This document shows positions 30,151 through 30,419 of a stretch of 30,419 bases of DNA, piece after piece. Source of the DNA: CAYVQU01 sp964453155 (lineage in GTDB: Bacteria > Chloroflexota > Anaerolineae > Anaerolineales > UBA11858). Numbering within the stretch: the first letter of the stretch is position 1; each line of letters begins with the position of its first letter. The notes beneath the pieces were generated by a model that did not search any database, was not told the origin of the DNA, and saw nothing but the letters and a program-made list of their open reading frames with translations. Made by a program: the position numbers and the translations under genes. The stretch lies in the NCBI GenBank assembly GCA_964453155.1, contig CAYVQU010000054.1, positions 1 through 30,419 of the forward strand, in the 5' to 3' direction.

Positions 30151-30183
30151 AGACCTTCCAGGTTTTCAAAACCTGGAAGGTCT
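30151..30183. repeat. 33-nt palindrome, copy 2
   Basis: AGACCTTCCAGGTTTT-C-AAAACCTGGAAGGTCT, perfect 16-bp arms around one base. It differs from the copy at 23856-23888 by one base. It lies in the 55-nt gap between the channel gene and the RAM-domain gene. Confidence 0.88.
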
Positions 30184-30201
30184 AACAATGAGGAATAAAA
30201 A

Positions 30202-30393
30202 ATGAAAGCATACGTTCTAATAAATATTCAGGCTGGTGATATCGCCACGGTTATCAAACACATGCGGCGAGTCTGTGGCGTGATTGAAGCCACCATGACT
30301 TTTGGGCCTTACGATTGTGTTGCCATCGTTGAAGCCGACGATCTCAAAGAAATTGGACGCATTATCCAATACCTTCGCCGATTATGGTGGTGA
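30202..30393 (+). CDS. Short Lrp/AsnC ligand-binding (RAM) domain protein, possibly truncated
   Basis: A 63-residue protein beginning MKAYVLINIQAGDIATVI, with GVIEATMTFGPYDCVAIVEADDL typical of stand-alone RAM domains that bind amino acids or other effectors and often lack a DNA-binding part. Typical stand-alone members run about 75-80 residues and end in a '...IPGV-TLT-' strand. Here the frame ends early at LRRLWW. The +1 frame after GRI reads ...YGGEGCTLTA, which resembles the missing strand, so a frameshift is possible. AGGA precedes the ATG. It is probably co-transcribed with the channel gene and might sense a metabolite for it. Confidence 0.65.
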   Translation: MKAYVLINIQAGDIATVIKHMRRVCGVIEATMTFGPYDCVAIVEADDLKEIGRIIQYLRRLWW

Positions 30394-30419
30394 AGGGTGT
30401 ACATTAACAGCATGAATAC

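Noticed and set aside
1..30419. CRISPR arrays, tRNA genes or transposases
   Set aside because: I looked for regularly spaced direct repeats, tRNA-like T-loops and transposase motifs and saw none. The repeats present are inverted word-repeats, not spaced arrays.

Overview
The window reads as one moderately GC-rich bacterial chromosome segment, most likely from an anaerobic member of the Chloroflexota (Anaerolineae-like). Three things suggest this: a Wood-Ljungdahl carbonyl-branch operon; lipoproteins with long Thr/Pro/Glu linkers ahead of beta-propellers, a style common in that phylum; and intergenic gaps filled with quasi-palindromic dispersed repeats. The assignment is inference, because no rRNA or marker gene is present. 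No tRNA, IS element, phage gene or CRISPR array was found.

Left part (1-12,000): a YkgJ-like cysteine-cluster protein and an MFS exporter (plus strand). Then comes a minus-strand group: sugar-nucleotide epimerase, SAM methyltransferase translationally coupled to a nitrilase, and a large GT-C-like membrane protein. Two tandem paralogous beta-propeller lipoproteins follow on the plus strand and end at a clear terminator.

Middle (12,000-16,750, all minus strand): a tight operon of 2H phosphoesterase, stand-alone HIRAN protein and SAM methyltransferase. After it comes a redox group: OsmC, a membrane-anchored TlpA-like thioredoxin, and a two-domain protein disulfide oxidoreductase whose second CxxC begins with an in-frame UGA. 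A hairpin with the geometry of a bacterial SECIS lies just downstream of that UGA, so this is very probably an unannotated selenoprotein (U-P-H-C). An ECF sigma factor and its zinc-finger anti-sigma factor sit upstream.

Right part (17,200-30,400): a cobalamin riboswitch with an intrinsic terminator precedes a plus-strand operon. The operon encodes a CxxC-less HMA-like small protein, CODH (AcsA/CooS), acetyl-CoA synthase AcsB fused through a Pro/Ala linker to the corrinoid-protein subunit AcsD, AcsC, the corrinoid reductive activator (RACo/AcsV), and methyltransferase AcsE. The riboswitch is logical because AcsC/AcsD carry a B12 cofactor. After a bidirectional terminator and a convergent isochorismatase-family hydrolase, a formate/nitrite-type channel is preceded by a good sigma70-like promoter and a perfect CRP/FNR-type palindrome. 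A short Lrp/AsnC RAM-domain protein follows at the edge.

Strongest leads: the selenoprotein disulfide oxidoreductase; the AcsB-AcsD fusion; the HMA-like protein as a possible nickel or cluster-maturation factor; a repeat-derived insertion inside the B12 riboswitch; and the architecture shared by many intergenic word-repeat palindromes.
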